From: Bacillota bacterium
GTDB taxonomy: Bacteria > Bacillota > Clostridia > Lachnospirales > Lachnospiraceae
NCBI GenBank assembly: GCA_023410575.1
Contig: JAEYPP010000047.1
Coordinates: forward strand, 1 to 49,617
DNA: 49,617 bases
Reading direction: 5' to 3'
Shown: piece after piece, positions 17,631 to 25,769 of the stretch
How the letters are laid out: every line of letters begins with the position of its first letter
How positions within the stretch are numbered: position 1 is the first letter of the stretch
The notes under the pieces: generated by a model
The model's database searches: none
Seen by the model: only the letters and a program-made list of their open reading frames with translations
What the model was told of the DNA's origin: nothing
Position numbers and translations under genes: made by a program

Positions 17631-18313
17631 GATTGAAAAATCTAATTTTTAGTGAATTTCGATTACTATACAAATATGGCATTGTGTATCTGTATGGGAT
17701 TTTCACTGCAATGTATCTGTGCTTACTCGCAGCAATACCAAGCACTGCAAGAGAAGCTACAGTGAGTGTGCTATTATTTACCGACCCAGCAGCAATGGGA
17801 TTATTTTTTATGGGGGCAATGGTGCTTTTTGAAAAAAGTCAGCGAGTCGAATCCTCTCTTGGCGTTTCTCCAATTAAAATATCGGAATATATCATTGCAA
17901 AGGTGGTACCAATTATGGTGATTGGTACATTTGTAAGTTTGGTTATCTGTCTTTTTGGAAGCTCGCACAACATTCTACTTGTCTTACTTGGTGTAATCTT
18001 GTCTTCGATTATATTTTCCTTGTGTGGACTGTTCGTAGGCTCTAATATAAAGACATTGAACGGCTTTATGATAGCAACGGTACCATTTGAAATAATTCTT
18101 TTCTTACCTGCCCTTTTGTATTTATTTGGCGTGATAACATCGGATTTATGGACGATTCACCCTGGTGTAGCTGCCATTCGGTTAATTAGTGGGGATCTGC
18201 AACTGTGGTATCTATCGGTTTTCTTTCTTGCGTTATGGATTGTACCTATCTATCTTGCTTGTAAAAAAGCAGTAGTAAAATCCTTTTCTTGTATGGGAGG
18301 TGCAAAGATATGA
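17627..18313 (+). CDS. ABC transporter permease, first
   Basis: A 228-residue membrane protein with six predicted hydrophobic segments (about residues 18-38, 55-70, 95-120, 122-140, 145-165, 200-220), the ABC-2 / fluoroquinolone-export permease layout. The conserved cytoplasmic stretch FEKSQRVESSLGVSPIK lies between helices two and three. It is translationally coupled to the ATPase (ATGA overlap) and to the second permease (ATGA overlap at 18310). Confidence 0.8.
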   Translation: MRLKNLIFSEFRLLYKYGIVYLYGIFTAMYLCLLAAIPSTAREATVSVLLFTDPAAMGLFFMGAMVLFEKSQRVESSLGVSPIKISEYIIAKVVPIMVIGTFVSLVICLFGSSHNILLVLLGVILSSIIFSLCGLFVGSNIKTLNGFMIATVPFEIILFLPALLYLFGVITSDLWTIHPGVAAIRLISGDLQLWYLSVFFLALWIVPIYLACKKAVVKSFSCMGGAKI

Positions 18314-19024
18314 AAAAAATACTATCTGCATTTAAGCCATTCGCCTCAGAAATTGCTCATGACTTTATGCTTTTAGCTTGTATTTTAGGACCAATCTTCA
18401 TGGGGGCTCTTTTTCGGTTTGCATTGCCTATGTTGGAAAAACTCCTTTGTACACAATTAAAAGTAAGCGAGTTTCTTTCTCCTTATTATGTACTTACTGA
18501 TTTACTTGTAGCGATTATGACACCAATTCTTTTTTGCTTTGCAGGAGTACTAGTAATTCTTGAAGAGTTTGATTGCGGTGTGGCAAAGTATTATAGCGTA
18601 ACCCCTGTTGGGAAGGGCGGATATTTACTTTCTAGAATTGGTATTCCATCTCTCCTTGCCTTGCTTTATGATGTATTGTTGCTCAGCGTATTTCGATTGT
18701 CGGACATCGGTTTCTTAATGATTGTTTTTATTGTCAATCAGCGGTACGCTCCTTGCAGTCGTGATTGCTTTGTTTGTAGTATCCTTTGCTAAGAATAAGA
18801 TTGAGGGGATGGCTCTAGTCAAGTTAAGCGGACTCTTAATTATTGGGATTCCGGTTGCCTATTTTATCGCAAGTCCTGTTCGATATCTCTTTGGGATTCT
18901 ACCAAGTTTTTGGATGGCTGAATTATGCATCACCAATCACTATCTGAATTTTTTTACTGCAGTATTCCTTTGTAGCTTTATGATTTGGCTACTTTATGAA
19001 AGATTTAAGAAGAAACTTTTATAA
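18310..19024 (+). pseudogene. ABC transporter permease, second, broken by a frameshift
   Basis: The frame opens at ATG 18310 after GGGAGG and encodes hydrophobic helices with VLVILEEFDCGVAKYYSVTPVG, a segment equivalent to the one in the first permease. It fails at about 18725, where it passes into the stop at 18792. The next helices (SISGTLLAVVIALFVVSFAK) continue in the +1 frame to 19024. One extra T in the run GTTTTTA at 18724-18729 explains it; with four Ts the two halves join as a single protein of about 237 residues. It may be a sequencing error, a real knock-out or slippage-corrected. The partner permease and ATPase are intact. Confidence 0.75.
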
Positions 19025-19224
19025 GAAGAATCTTTTGTATTAAAAAGAGTATTTTGTTGAGTAACGTGAGATTAAAAGGGAGTCAGCTTTTGGAACAAAC
19101 CTTAGAGGAATATCATTATGAAACTGTAGAAATACTGGAACTATAGTGCTATAATAATCCAATACAGTGAGATTTTGGTAGTAAATAAATGAAAACCAAA
19201 GAAAGCGGGTGGATAAAATAACTC

Positions 19225-19740
19225 ATGGAAACTACGCTAAATGTTATTACGATAGTCACATCAATTGTTAATTCAGTTGCATTACTAATTGGTGGTATAT
19301 GGGCATTCAATAATTTTATTCGAAGTAGAGCTGGTGTATGGAATCTAAATATCCAGGTGGCTCCAGAAACTATTGAAGTAGAAGATGGGAGAAAATTATT
19401 AGTCATTAATGTTCATCTTAGAAATATTGGTAATGTTAAAATAGTTCCGGGTCCAAGTGGATGTGTCGTGAAGGTAATACCAATTATAACAAATACTGAG
19501 GAAGTATTTTCTGAAATTAAAGCTGATACTAGCAAAATAATTTACCAAGAGGATATTTTGAAAAAGTACTATCGACCTAAAATAGGATACAATAATTATG
19601 AAATTGAACCAAACTCCGAGTATCATGAAGAAATATGTCTGTTGGTAGAAGAAAAAAATATTTTTGAAATTCAAGTTGAATTTTTTTACAAGCAAGATAA
19701 GGATTCTATTACTGAAAGTAACATTTATTCTATACAATAA
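19225..19740 (+). CDS. Membrane-anchored hypothetical protein
   Basis: A 171-residue protein with one N-terminal transmembrane segment (about residues 8-30, ITIVTSIVNSVALLIGGIWAF) and a remaining soluble domain rich in beta-strand patterns (LLVINVHLRNIGNVKIVPG, EIQVEFFYK). The N-terminus has the look of a short anchor rather than a cleaved signal. I do not recognise the family; an immunoglobulin-like or lipocalin-like fold is only a guess. The 200 bases before it (19025-19224) hold a short fragment ending in LEQTLEEYHYETVEILEL but no clear gene. Confidence 0.6.
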   Translation: METTLNVITIVTSIVNSVALLIGGIWAFNNFIRSRAGVWNLNIQVAPETIEVEDGRKLLVINVHLRNIGNVKIVPGPSGCVVKVIPIITNTEEVFSEIKADTSKIIYQEDILKKYYRPKIGYNNYEIEPNSEYHEEICLLVEEKNIFEIQVEFFYKQDKDSITESNIYSIQ

Positions 19741-19878
19741 GATGAATGAGTGTGAAGAAGGGGTTTTGGAAAATACAATAATCAAGTTGAATTTGAGTAA
19801 ATGAAATTAGTAAAATAATAGAAGTTAATTCATATTATATATAGAAATCAATACATAATTACAAAAGGTAGGCAATAT

Positions 19879-20409
19879 ATGAGCTATAGGATCGAGATGG
19901 CTACGGAAGAGGATATTGAACAGATTGTAAATACAACAAAGTATTACTATAAAAGCTTTGATTGCTCTTATGGATTTTTATTAGGTTATACGACAAAAGA
20001 GAAGCTTTATAACAATCTGAATTCATTTTATGTTATTAAAGAAGATAATTTATATGCTGGACACGTTCGTATAAGTTTTGGGACACCTCCAGAATTTGGT
20101 GAACTATCATTTTATAACCAAGAGATTAAGAATAAAATCATGGAAGAAAAAGCAATCTATATAGAACATATTGTTATTGATGCTCCTCATGTTGGTAAAG
20201 GCTTAGGTGGTAAGCTTTTTGATTACCTATATGAGAAGCATCCTGATTATCATTTTATGTCCTCTGTAGTTGTTCAACCATATAAAAATAATTGCTCCTT
20301 ACATTTCCATAGAAAAAATGGTTTCGTTGATGTTGCTTATTATTACAATGATGTGATTGGGAATAAACGATATGAAAGCATTTACTTACTGAGAGAAAAA
20401 TGTATTTAA
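19879..20409 (+). CDS. GNAT-family N-acetyltransferase
   Basis: A 176-residue acetyltransferase. The acetyl-CoA site is the typical strand-loop-helix: EHIVIDAPHVGKGLGGKLFDYL (about residues 96-117, with the Q/R-x-x-G-x-G/A pattern as HVGKGLGG). It is followed by VVQPYKNNCSLHFHRKNGFVDV, the usual second half of the fold. The substrate cannot be read from sequence; small-molecule or antibiotic amines are usual. The AAAAGG site before ATG 19879 is weak. It is downstream of the hypothetical membrane protein and just before a palindromic element. Confidence 0.8.
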   Translation: MSYRIEMATEEDIEQIVNTTKYYYKSFDCSYGFLLGYTTKEKLYNNLNSFYVIKEDNLYAGHVRISFGTPPEFGELSFYNQEIKNKIMEEKAIYIEHIVIDAPHVGKGLGGKLFDYLYEKHPDYHFMSSVVVQPYKNNCSLHFHRKNGFVDVAYYYNDVIGNKRYESIYLLREKCI

Positions 20410-20434
20410 GCAAGAGGAAAGTAACCCTATAAAA

Positions 20435-20603
20435 GGGCTGTCTCACTAAGGGCAGTATGAATAAAGAATAAAAGGTGATGGTATTTTTCTTCGGCGAGCG
20501 ATGGAAACAAGCCCCACAAAGTGCGTGTAGGGACTTGTAAGGCACTCCGAATAATACCATCGCCCTTCATTCTTTTATACAATAATCAGCTAGTCGACAG
20601 CCC
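20435..20603. mobile_element. Palindromic MITE-like element, 169 bp
   Basis: Bounded by GGGCTGTC (20435-20442) and its exact complement GACAGCCC (20596-20603). Inside, a 20-bp arm at 20466-20485 pairs with 20553-20572 (17 of 20 positions), TTCGG/CCGAA and further nested stems (ACAAG...CTTGT, CCCACA...TGTAGGG) follow, so nearly the whole element folds as one long hairpin. It is less AT-rich than its surroundings and has no coding potential I believe. This is the shape of a non-autonomous MITE; GGGCTGTCTCA-type ends are familiar from clostridial insertion sequences. A structured RNA is the alternative. Confidence 0.6.
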
Positions 20604-20644
20604 CATCGTATATAGTAGCCCCAAAAGTTGGAGTTTGGCGCATG

Positions 20645-21514
20645 TTAATCGCTACATTTATTCTCCACATAGTACCGAAATGACTTTACAATATAATCGG
20701 ATGCACCAGTACCATACTTTGTGTCAGTTATTGCTCCTACATAATCGCTGGAATAGGAGTCAATAATCGCATTCCAATAACCATAACCTTCTAGTGTAGC
20801 AGATGCGTGTTTACGCGTGAATGTATCAATTTCCTTTACGATATTCTGTATTTCATCAGAACATGCATCTCTGGACATATCTTCTGTTAAGCTTTTATAT
20901 AGATTATCGCTTTCCTGAAAGATTTCTTTTGCGCCAGACATATTCTGTTCTATGATTTCAGAAAAGTGTTCCAGATTATACTTCATAGCTTCCGTATATT
21001 TTTCAACGCTGCCGAATTGCTTAATTGCCAGTTTTGCCACCTCTGATTCATCCTCTTTGATTTTTTTTATAAACATATCAAAGTTTTCAGTGCTTCCCCA
21101 GTATTTCGCAACTGTATCCATGTTGCTTTTCTTAAAACTCTCCAATTCATTGATATAATCTGATAAATCAAACTCTTTAAAACTCATACATTGTTCTCCT
21201 TTCTCTAAGCGACCAAGAAGTTGTATGAGTCGATCAGTACGGTTACGTTTTAACAGAAGTAGTTCTTTTTGCTTCTTGTAGGCTGCGATTTTGTCGAACT
21301 GTGGCTCACTTATAAATTCGTGAATTTCTTTTAGCTTAAACCCTAATTCTTTAAAAAAAAGAATTTGTTGAAGTTTTTGCAAAGCTTCATCGTTATATAA
21401 GCGGTAACCAGCCAAGGTCAGCTCGCTTGGTTTTAGCAAACCGATTTCATCATAGTATTGCAATGTACGAGCACTTACTCCTGTTAGCTTTCTAACCTGA
21501 CTTACAGATTTCAT
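20645..21514 (-). CDS. MerR-family regulator with TipAS ligand domain
   Basis: A 289-residue regulator. The N-terminus holds the MerR winged helix (KSVSQVRKLTGVSARTLQYY, GLLKPSELTLAGYRLY), then a dimerisation coiled coil (about 80-110) and a C-terminal TipAS-type domain (about 150-285; ending ASDYIVKSFRYYVENK) that binds peptide antibiotics in TipA and Mta relatives. ATG 21514 follows AAGGAG by 9 bases; a TTG at 21523 abuts that site. Its own promoter has the 19-bp spacer typical of MerR activation. The gene stands alone, so it likely activates itself and perhaps a multidrug target elsewhere. Confidence 0.85.
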   Translation of the reverse strand: MKSVSQVRKLTGVSARTLQYYDEIGLLKPSELTLAGYRLYNDEALQKLQQILFFKELGFKLKEIHEFISEPQFDKIAAYKKQKELLLLKRNRTDRLIQLLGRLEKGEQCMSFKEFDLSDYINELESFKKSNMDTVAKYWGSTENFDMFIKKIKEDESEVAKLAIKQFGSVEKYTEAMKYNLEHFSEIIEQNMSGAKEIFQESDNLYKSLTEDMSRDACSDEIQNIVKEIDTFTRKHASATLEGYGYWNAIIDSYSSDYVGAITDTKYGTGASDYIVKSFRYYVENKCSD

Positions 21515-21547
21515 ATTAGTCAACTCCTTTCTTACTAGCTACTTAAG

Positions 21548-21578
21548 AGAATACAGTATCACGTGACGTTGGAGTCAA
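21548..21578 (-). promoter_or_regulatory. MerR-type promoter with 19-bp spacer
   Basis: On the minus strand: TTGACT (21578-21573), exactly 19 bases, TATTCT (21553-21548). The spacer carries ACGTCACGT at its centre, a dyad of the kind bound by TipA-like MerR activators that untwist an over-long promoter. It reads toward the MerR gene, so autoactivation is expected. Confidence 0.75.
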
Positions 21579-21618
21579 TACTTCTCAAAGAATAAATACA
21601 AACTTATAGTTGATTTTA

Positions 21619-22197
21619 TTATGTTATATTCGCTTTCTCTTTCACCCAGTACGAGTCGTAAGCTTTTCCATCATGTACACCGATTAAATATTCCTTGGAT
21701 AGTGTAAATCCTAGCTTTTCTAAAGCAGAAATTCTCTCAACTGCATAAATAGGAGCTTTTGTCGCTATCATTGTACCACCAAATAGTTCGTATGTAGATT
21801 CAAGTATTAACGTTAAAATTGTCCTAATATGTTCACAACTTTCATAATCTGGTCTTAGGTCTAATCGAAGTAATGCACAATGATTAAAATAGTCTTGTGA
21901 TATACGATGAAATAATTCGATCGTACCAATCGCCATATCTTGCTCCTTGTCAAAAATGGTAAAGCGTACAAATGCTTTATTGGAGTACGACCATAACCAA
22001 AACTGAATTCCTTCTAGCATTCTTTTTTCTGTTGTATAATAGAAGTTATCTCCATTGCAGTTATCACTATTAAAGAATGGCAATGCCCTCTGATCGGAAT
22101 ATACTTTTAATAAATCTTTAGCATCATTTTCTTCTACTAATTTTAGTAAAAATCTTTCATCCTCAAGGATTGGACACTCTTGATATACATCTTTCAT
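21619..22197 (-). CDS. GNAT-family acetyltransferase (RimJ-like)
   Basis: A 192-residue acetyltransferase of the RimJ/RimL type: ILEDERFLLKLVEENDAKDLLKVY at the N-terminus, MAIGTIELFHR as the core strand, and a C-terminal YAVERISALEKLGFTLSKEY for the last helix and strand. The P-loop-like acetyl-CoA motif is degenerate (LRLDLRPDYESCEHIRTIL in place of R-x-x-G-x-G), which may mean altered cofactor use. GGAGGT lies 8 bases before the ATG. It is transcribed in the same direction as the M56 peptidase gene and is separated from it by 91 bases. Confidence 0.75.
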   Translation of the reverse strand: MKDVYQECPILEDERFLLKLVEENDAKDLLKVYSDQRALPFFNSDNCNGDNFYYTTEKRMLEGIQFWLWSYSNKAFVRFTIFDKEQDMAIGTIELFHRISQDYFNHCALLRLDLRPDYESCEHIRTILTLILESTYELFGGTMIATKAPIYAVERISALEKLGFTLSKEYLIGVHDGKAYDSYWVKEKANIT

Positions 22198-22288
22198 ATT
22201 ATTTACCTCCGACTTTTGTTCTTTCTACATTATCCTATCATTCTAACTACGACACCTCTATGTCATAGTTAGAACATTCTATTTATTT

Positions 22289-23902
22289 TTATTTATCACG
22301 TTGTTCATACCATGTTACCCAACAATAGGTGTCGGCATTAATTATTTCTGAATTTTCAAGCGATATGTCAAGAATGATATCAATATTACCATCACTAGTA
22401 ATATCACAGTTAACACGAAGATAGTGATCAGCGATATAATAAGCAGTACCTGCTCCTTCTTCTTTCGTATGTGTAATTGTATATTGTTCGGATAAATACT
22501 CTAGAAATTGTTCTTGAGAAAGATTTTCTATTACTCCATCGAAAAAATCTTGAATACTTCCTTGTAAACGAAGGGGAACATCGGTATCGGAAAGAGAAAA
22601 ATCGGCAGTATTTTCATCAAATTGTCCTAAAAAAATAATTTTAGCGTTTAGATTAGGAGCATAGGTAATATATCTTCCGGCGTGGTAAAACTCAGCTTCA
22701 CTTCCACCAGATGCTAGGAAATCTTTATAGGTCATATTTCTGTATGCTAGCAATTCAAGTTTGAATTTACCAACTTTTTGTCTTGGCTCTTCGGTTACTA
22801 TCTTGGTAATTATATTGTTATCTGAAGGTTTTCCTGGGGCATCATTGTTTTCTTTTTGTATTATCGGATTCGCTAAAAGCCATACTGCTACAAGGATACA
22901 AACGATCATAGTCGTTACAATAATCCATAATGCTTGTGCTTTATATTTCATCACATTCTTGATACGTCCTTTGGTATCTCCTTCACCAAATGCCAGTGGT
23001 AATTCGGTAACAAACTTTTTACCAGTTGCTAGATGTAGCAACGACATGGAATAATCCGCCTTAATCCCATCGCCTAACTTTCTTAGCACCGCTTCATCAC
23101 AACTCATCTCCATATCTTTCATTGCTAGATGAAATGCAAACCAAACGAGCGGATTAAACCAATGCAGACACAATGTAGCAAAGGCAAGTAGCTTTACCAC
23201 ATGGTCAAATCTGTGAATGTGAAATTTCTCATGCAATACTATGTACTCTCGTTCTTCCATAGCTAGATAAGACGGTAGATAAATTCTTGGTCGAAATAAC
23301 CCAAACACAAAAGGTGTCGGTATGTTATCTGCTATATAAACGTTATCTTTTAAAGGCATGGAACAGCTTATCTGTTTGCGAATTTTCATAAGGGAAAGGA
23401 TACTATATACAACGAAAAGCCCAATACCAATAAACCAAATATAAGTTAAAAGATGTATTGCTGGTACCAAAGGTTTTGCTGTTAACTCCTCATTACTTTG
23501 AGACAGTCCTTCATGAATGAACGGATTGTCTGCTTTTGGTTTTAGCAAATTAATCGACAGATAATCTATAGAAGTGATATCTGTAGAAGCGATATCTGTA
23601 GAATCAAAATTTGTAGAAACTACACCTGTAGGAACTACATCAGTAGAGTCAATATCTGTAGGGATATTCATTAGCTTGCCCAGATTTGTTATTGGTACAT
23701 TAACCACATTCAGTAAAGAAAATTCGGAAGAAAAAGAAAGCGGACAAAGTAACCGAAATAGTACAACTCCCCATAACATATAAGAGAAAACTTTTGGGGC
23801 CTTTGAAAGAACATAGCGAATCGGCAAAATTGTCATAATGATGATTCCTGCCGTAACGCTCATATTAATGATATTTAAAAGTATTTCATTCAATCCGTTC
23901 AT
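22289..23902 (-). CDS. BlaR1/MecR1-like M56 peptidase sensor
   Basis: A 537-residue membrane protein. Transmembrane segments lie near residues 15-35, 40-55, 148-172 and 320-345. Between them are the M56 zinc-protease motif HEKFH (residues 224-228) and the second ligand region EMSCDEAVL, which together mark a BlaR1-type signalling protease. The extracytoplasmic C-terminus (about 350-537) is not a penicillin-binding domain, so the signal sensed differs from beta-lactams and is unknown. Residues about 83-113, between the second helix pair, are built from a repeated pentapeptide. Its start overlaps the stop of the BlaI gene, so sensor and repressor are one operon: the protease should cleave BlaI when triggered. 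Confidence 0.85.
   Translation of the reverse strand: MNGLNEILLNIINMSVTAGIIIMTILPIRYVLSKAPKVFSYMLWGVVLFRLLCPLSFSSEFSLLNVVNVPITNLGKLMNIPTDIDSTDVVPTGVVSTNFDSTDIASTDITSIDYLSINLLKPKADNPFIHEGLSQSNEELTAKPLVPAIHLLTYIWFIGIGLFVVYSILSLMKIRKQISCSMPLKDNVYIADNIPTPFVFGLFRPRIYLPSYLAMEEREYIVLHEKFHIHRFDHVVKLLAFATLCLHWFNPLVWFAFHLAMKDMEMSCDEAVLRKLGDGIKADYSMSLLHLATGKKFVTELPLAFGEGDTKGRIKNVMKYKAQALWIIVTTMIVCILVAVWLLANPIIQKENNDAPGKPSDNNIITKIVTEEPRQKVGKFKLELLAYRNMTYKDFLASGGSEAEFYHAGRYITYAPNLNAKIIFLGQFDENTADFSLSDTDVPLRLQGSIQDFFDGVIENLSQEQFLEYLSEQYTITHTKEEGAGTAYYIADHYLRVNCDITSDGNIDIILDISLENSEIINADTYCWVTWYEQRDK
23564..23668. repeat. Seven-copy 15-bp tandem repeat inside the M56 sensor
   Basis: Seven consecutive 15-base units (for example ATCTGTAGAAGCGAT on the plus strand), all in frame, encode a pentapeptide repeat (variants IDSTD, VVPTG, VVSTN, FDSTD, IASTD, ITSID) in the linker between two membrane segments. 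Units have diverged by base changes but keep length, which is the pattern of a minisatellite under coding constraint. Confidence 0.8.
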
Positions 23903-24267
23903 GTCTTACTTCCTCCGCCATCTTTGATAATTGCAATTAGTTCTTCAATTTCTTTATCAGAAAGTTTTTTCCTTGCTGTAAATGCGGTAAGAAAAGCAGG
24001 TAAGGAACCTTGAAAAGTTTCTTCTACAAAATTCTCTCCTTGCATTCCATAAAATTCTTGACGGCTAATCACAGAAGAGACGATTCCTTCTTGATTCTGA
24101 AAAATTCCTTTTTCACATAGTTTACGTAATACATTATAAGTTGTAGGGCGTTTCCAGTTTAATTCTTGTAAACAAAGTTTTGCTAACTCTCTTGAATGGA
24201 TTGGTTCATTCTTCCAGATAATATCAGCAAAATGGGATTCCACAACCCCAATCTTTATGTCTATCAT
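23899..24267 (-). CDS. BlaI/MecI-family repressor
   Basis: A 122-residue repressor with the BlaI winged helix (VVESHFADIIWKNEPIHSREL, then RPTTYNVLRKLCEKGIF, residues about 8-55) and a helical C-terminus for dimerisation; the cleavage site in BlaI relatives lies in this second half. The ATG at 24267 follows AGGTGATG. Its stop and the start of the sensor overlap (ATGA), and an operator-like palindrome array overlaps its promoter. It should repress its own operon and be inactivated by the M56 protease. Confidence 0.85.
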   Translation of the reverse strand: MIDIKIGVVESHFADIIWKNEPIHSRELAKLCLQELNWKRPTTYNVLRKLCEKGIFQNQEGIVSSVISRQEFYGMQGENFVEETFQGSLPAFLTAFTARKKLSDKEIEELIAIIKDGGGSKT

Positions 24268-24317
24268 ATCATCACCTCGCTTGTTTATTCCCAATGAACT
24301 AGTTATAGTTTATTACC

Positions 24318-24360
24318 AATAAACTAATTTTAGTTTATTATGAATAAACTGATTTGTCAA
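24318..24360 (-). promoter_or_regulatory. Promoter and BlaI-type operator array
   Basis: Minus-strand TTGACA (24360-24355), 17-base spacer, TAAACT (24337-24332). The -10 lies inside a 22-bp palindrome, AATAAACTAA-TT-TTAGTTTATT (24318-24339). Further half-sites AATAAACT (24343-24350) and AGTTTATT (24306-24313) flank it, so two or three repressor dimers could bind. Confidence 0.75.
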
Positions 24361-24464
24361 TCGGAATTCTAAAAATTTACAAAACATATTACTTACTTAA
24401 TATAACATGAATCATAGTTAGTTAAAAACTTATCGAGTTCTTTTCGAATAAAGTGAAATTCTAA

Positions 24465-24493
24465 TTGACTAAACAAAATTAGTACAGTAATAT
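24465..24493 (+). promoter_or_regulatory. Plus-strand promoter before a gene fragment and the flavodoxin
   Basis: TTGACT (24465-24470), 17-base spacer, TAATAT (24488-24493). It lies 31 bases before a broken small frame and about 200 bases before the flavodoxin start, which it may serve. Confidence 0.5.
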
Positions 24494-24523
24494 TTAATAT
24501 ATGAAAATTTTGGTATATCATTG

Positions 24524-24658
24524 ATGAAACATGCTATCTTATTGGAAGTACTTTGGGGTTGGTAATACTGCCACTTACTTAACAAGAAACTACCAGACAA
24601 TGTTTTCTTTGATAGGATTAGTGATGAAATTAAATCAAAAGGAAAATCAGCCGAATAA
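24524..24658 (+). pseudogene. Short broken reading frame of unknown origin
   Basis: From ATG 24524 the frame reads MKHAILLEVLWGW, meets TAA at 24563-24565, then continues open as YCHLLNKKLPDNVFFDRISD... to a second TAA at 24656-24658. Protein-like composition continues across the stop. It may be the relic of a small gene; no family is recognised. It sits 41 bases before the flavodoxin. Confidence 0.3.
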
Positions 24659-24699
24659 ATGAGAACACTTAGAGAGTTTTTATATTTTAAGGAGGACAA

Positions 24700-25230
24700 A
24701 TGAAAGCAATCGTAATTTACAAAACGAGAACAGGTTTTACAAAACAATACGCCGAATGGATTCAAGATGAACTTCAGTGTGAAATTACAGATTATGAAGA
24801 GATAAGTAAGTTGAATTTCAATGATTTTCAACTTGTAATCTATGGTAGCAGAGTTCATGCAGGAAAAATTGATAGTTTAGAAAAAGTAAAAAGACTTCTA
24901 GATAGTAAAAATTGCGATTTAATCGTTTTTGCAACAGGAGCGACACCAAACGCAGCAGCTGAAACAATTGAAAATACAATGAAGAATAATTTTGGTGACA
25001 ACCCAATTCCTCATTTTTATATGCAATCTGGTTTATGTTATGAAAAAATGGGATTTGCTGATAAAACGATTATGAAGATGTTATCTAAAATGTTATCAAG
25101 CAAAAAAGAAAAGTCGGATGTAGAGAATGGTACAGCTACAGCAATTAGAAAATCACATAATATTTCAGATCGAAGTTTTATCCTACCTTTAACTGACTAT
25201 GTAAAGAAAACATATGGAAACACACAGTAA
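24700..25230 (+). CDS. Flavodoxin-domain protein
   Basis: A 176-residue protein with the flavodoxin fold. The FMN phosphate loop is YKTRTGFTKQYAEWI (T/S-x-T-G-x-T pattern, residues 7-21), the second strand has LVIYGSRVHAGKID, and the third LIVFATGATPN. This matches the short menaquinone/protoporphyrinogen-oxidase-like flavodoxins rather than electron-carrier flavodoxins. It could reduce a quinone or act on a porphyrin; heme genes are not visible nearby. AAGGAGG stands close before ATG 24700. Confidence 0.8.
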   Translation: MKAIVIYKTRTGFTKQYAEWIQDELQCEITDYEEISKLNFNDFQLVIYGSRVHAGKIDSLEKVKRLLDSKNCDLIVFATGATPNAAAETIENTMKNNFGDNPIPHFYMQSGLCYEKMGFADKTIMKMLSKMLSSKKEKSDVENGTATAIRKSHNISDRSFILPLTDYVKKTYGNTQ

Positions 25231-25247
25231 TTAGGGAGCTTGAGCCC

Positions 25248-25552
25248 TTAATTCTTATTCAATTTCACTAAATACGCTGTTGTACCTTCTTTTAGTTTTT
25301 TCTCATTTGTCATATGAAATCCATGTCTTTGATAAAAATAATAGCTCTTGGATTTTTTTCAAGTGCCCATAAATGGTCCACATGAAGTATTTCTACCTTG
25401 CTAAAATACTCATTTACTAAGGACACTACTTGTAGTTCACCAAATGTTAAGTTTATATCTTCATAAATTGGTAGAAAATTCACACGATTATTAAAAACAT
25501 ATATCTCTGCAATTCTTGATAAATCGCTAAATTCAGCATTTCTTATACTCAT
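25248..25552 (-). pseudogene. GNAT acetyltransferase with internal deletion and frameshift
   Basis: The start is sound (ATG 25552 after AAAGGAGA). The N-terminal 60 residues (SIRNAEFSDLSRIAEIYVFN...) and the C-terminal end (FYQRHGFHMTNEKKLKEGTT) are those of a clostridial GNAT protein. The middle part with the acetyl-CoA loop, about 40-45 residues, is missing after EYFSK, and the last part is in another frame from about 25330. It is a broken gene and probably inactive. It overlaps the end of the flavodoxin terminator region and is convergent with it. Confidence 0.7.
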
Positions 25553-25689
25553 ATAAAGTCTCCTTTTCGATTTCTTTATTCTTATGAATATCACAAATTC
25601 TTCAATTACTTGCTGTGAAATATTGCAACAAGGACAATTCGTTTACGCAACAAAATTCAAGTTGAGTTTACAGATATTACAAATTTGCA

Positions 25690-25742
25690 TTGACATTTAT
25701 TACGGAAGCCGATATAATAATATTACGTTAGCCGATATATCG
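25690..25742 (+). promoter_or_regulatory. PadR-operon promoter with repeated operator
   Basis: TTGACA (25690-25695), 17-base spacer, TATAAT (25713-25718). A 17-bp direct repeat with two mismatches, TTACGGAAGCCGATATA at 25700-25716 and TTACGTTAGCCGATATA at 25723-25739, covers the spacer and the start. The second copy ends in the palindrome CGATATATCG (25733-25742). This is a good candidate for autoregulation by the PadR protein encoded next. Confidence 0.6.
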
Positions 25743-25769
25743 ACAACCGTAATTAAAGGAGGGATTGAT

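Noticed and set aside
20255..20560. Minus- and plus-strand frames across the 20.4-20.7 kb palindrome (for example one reading HALCGACFHRSP)
   Set aside because: They lie in a long inverted repeat with no ribosome site; the structure, not coding, explains the open frames.
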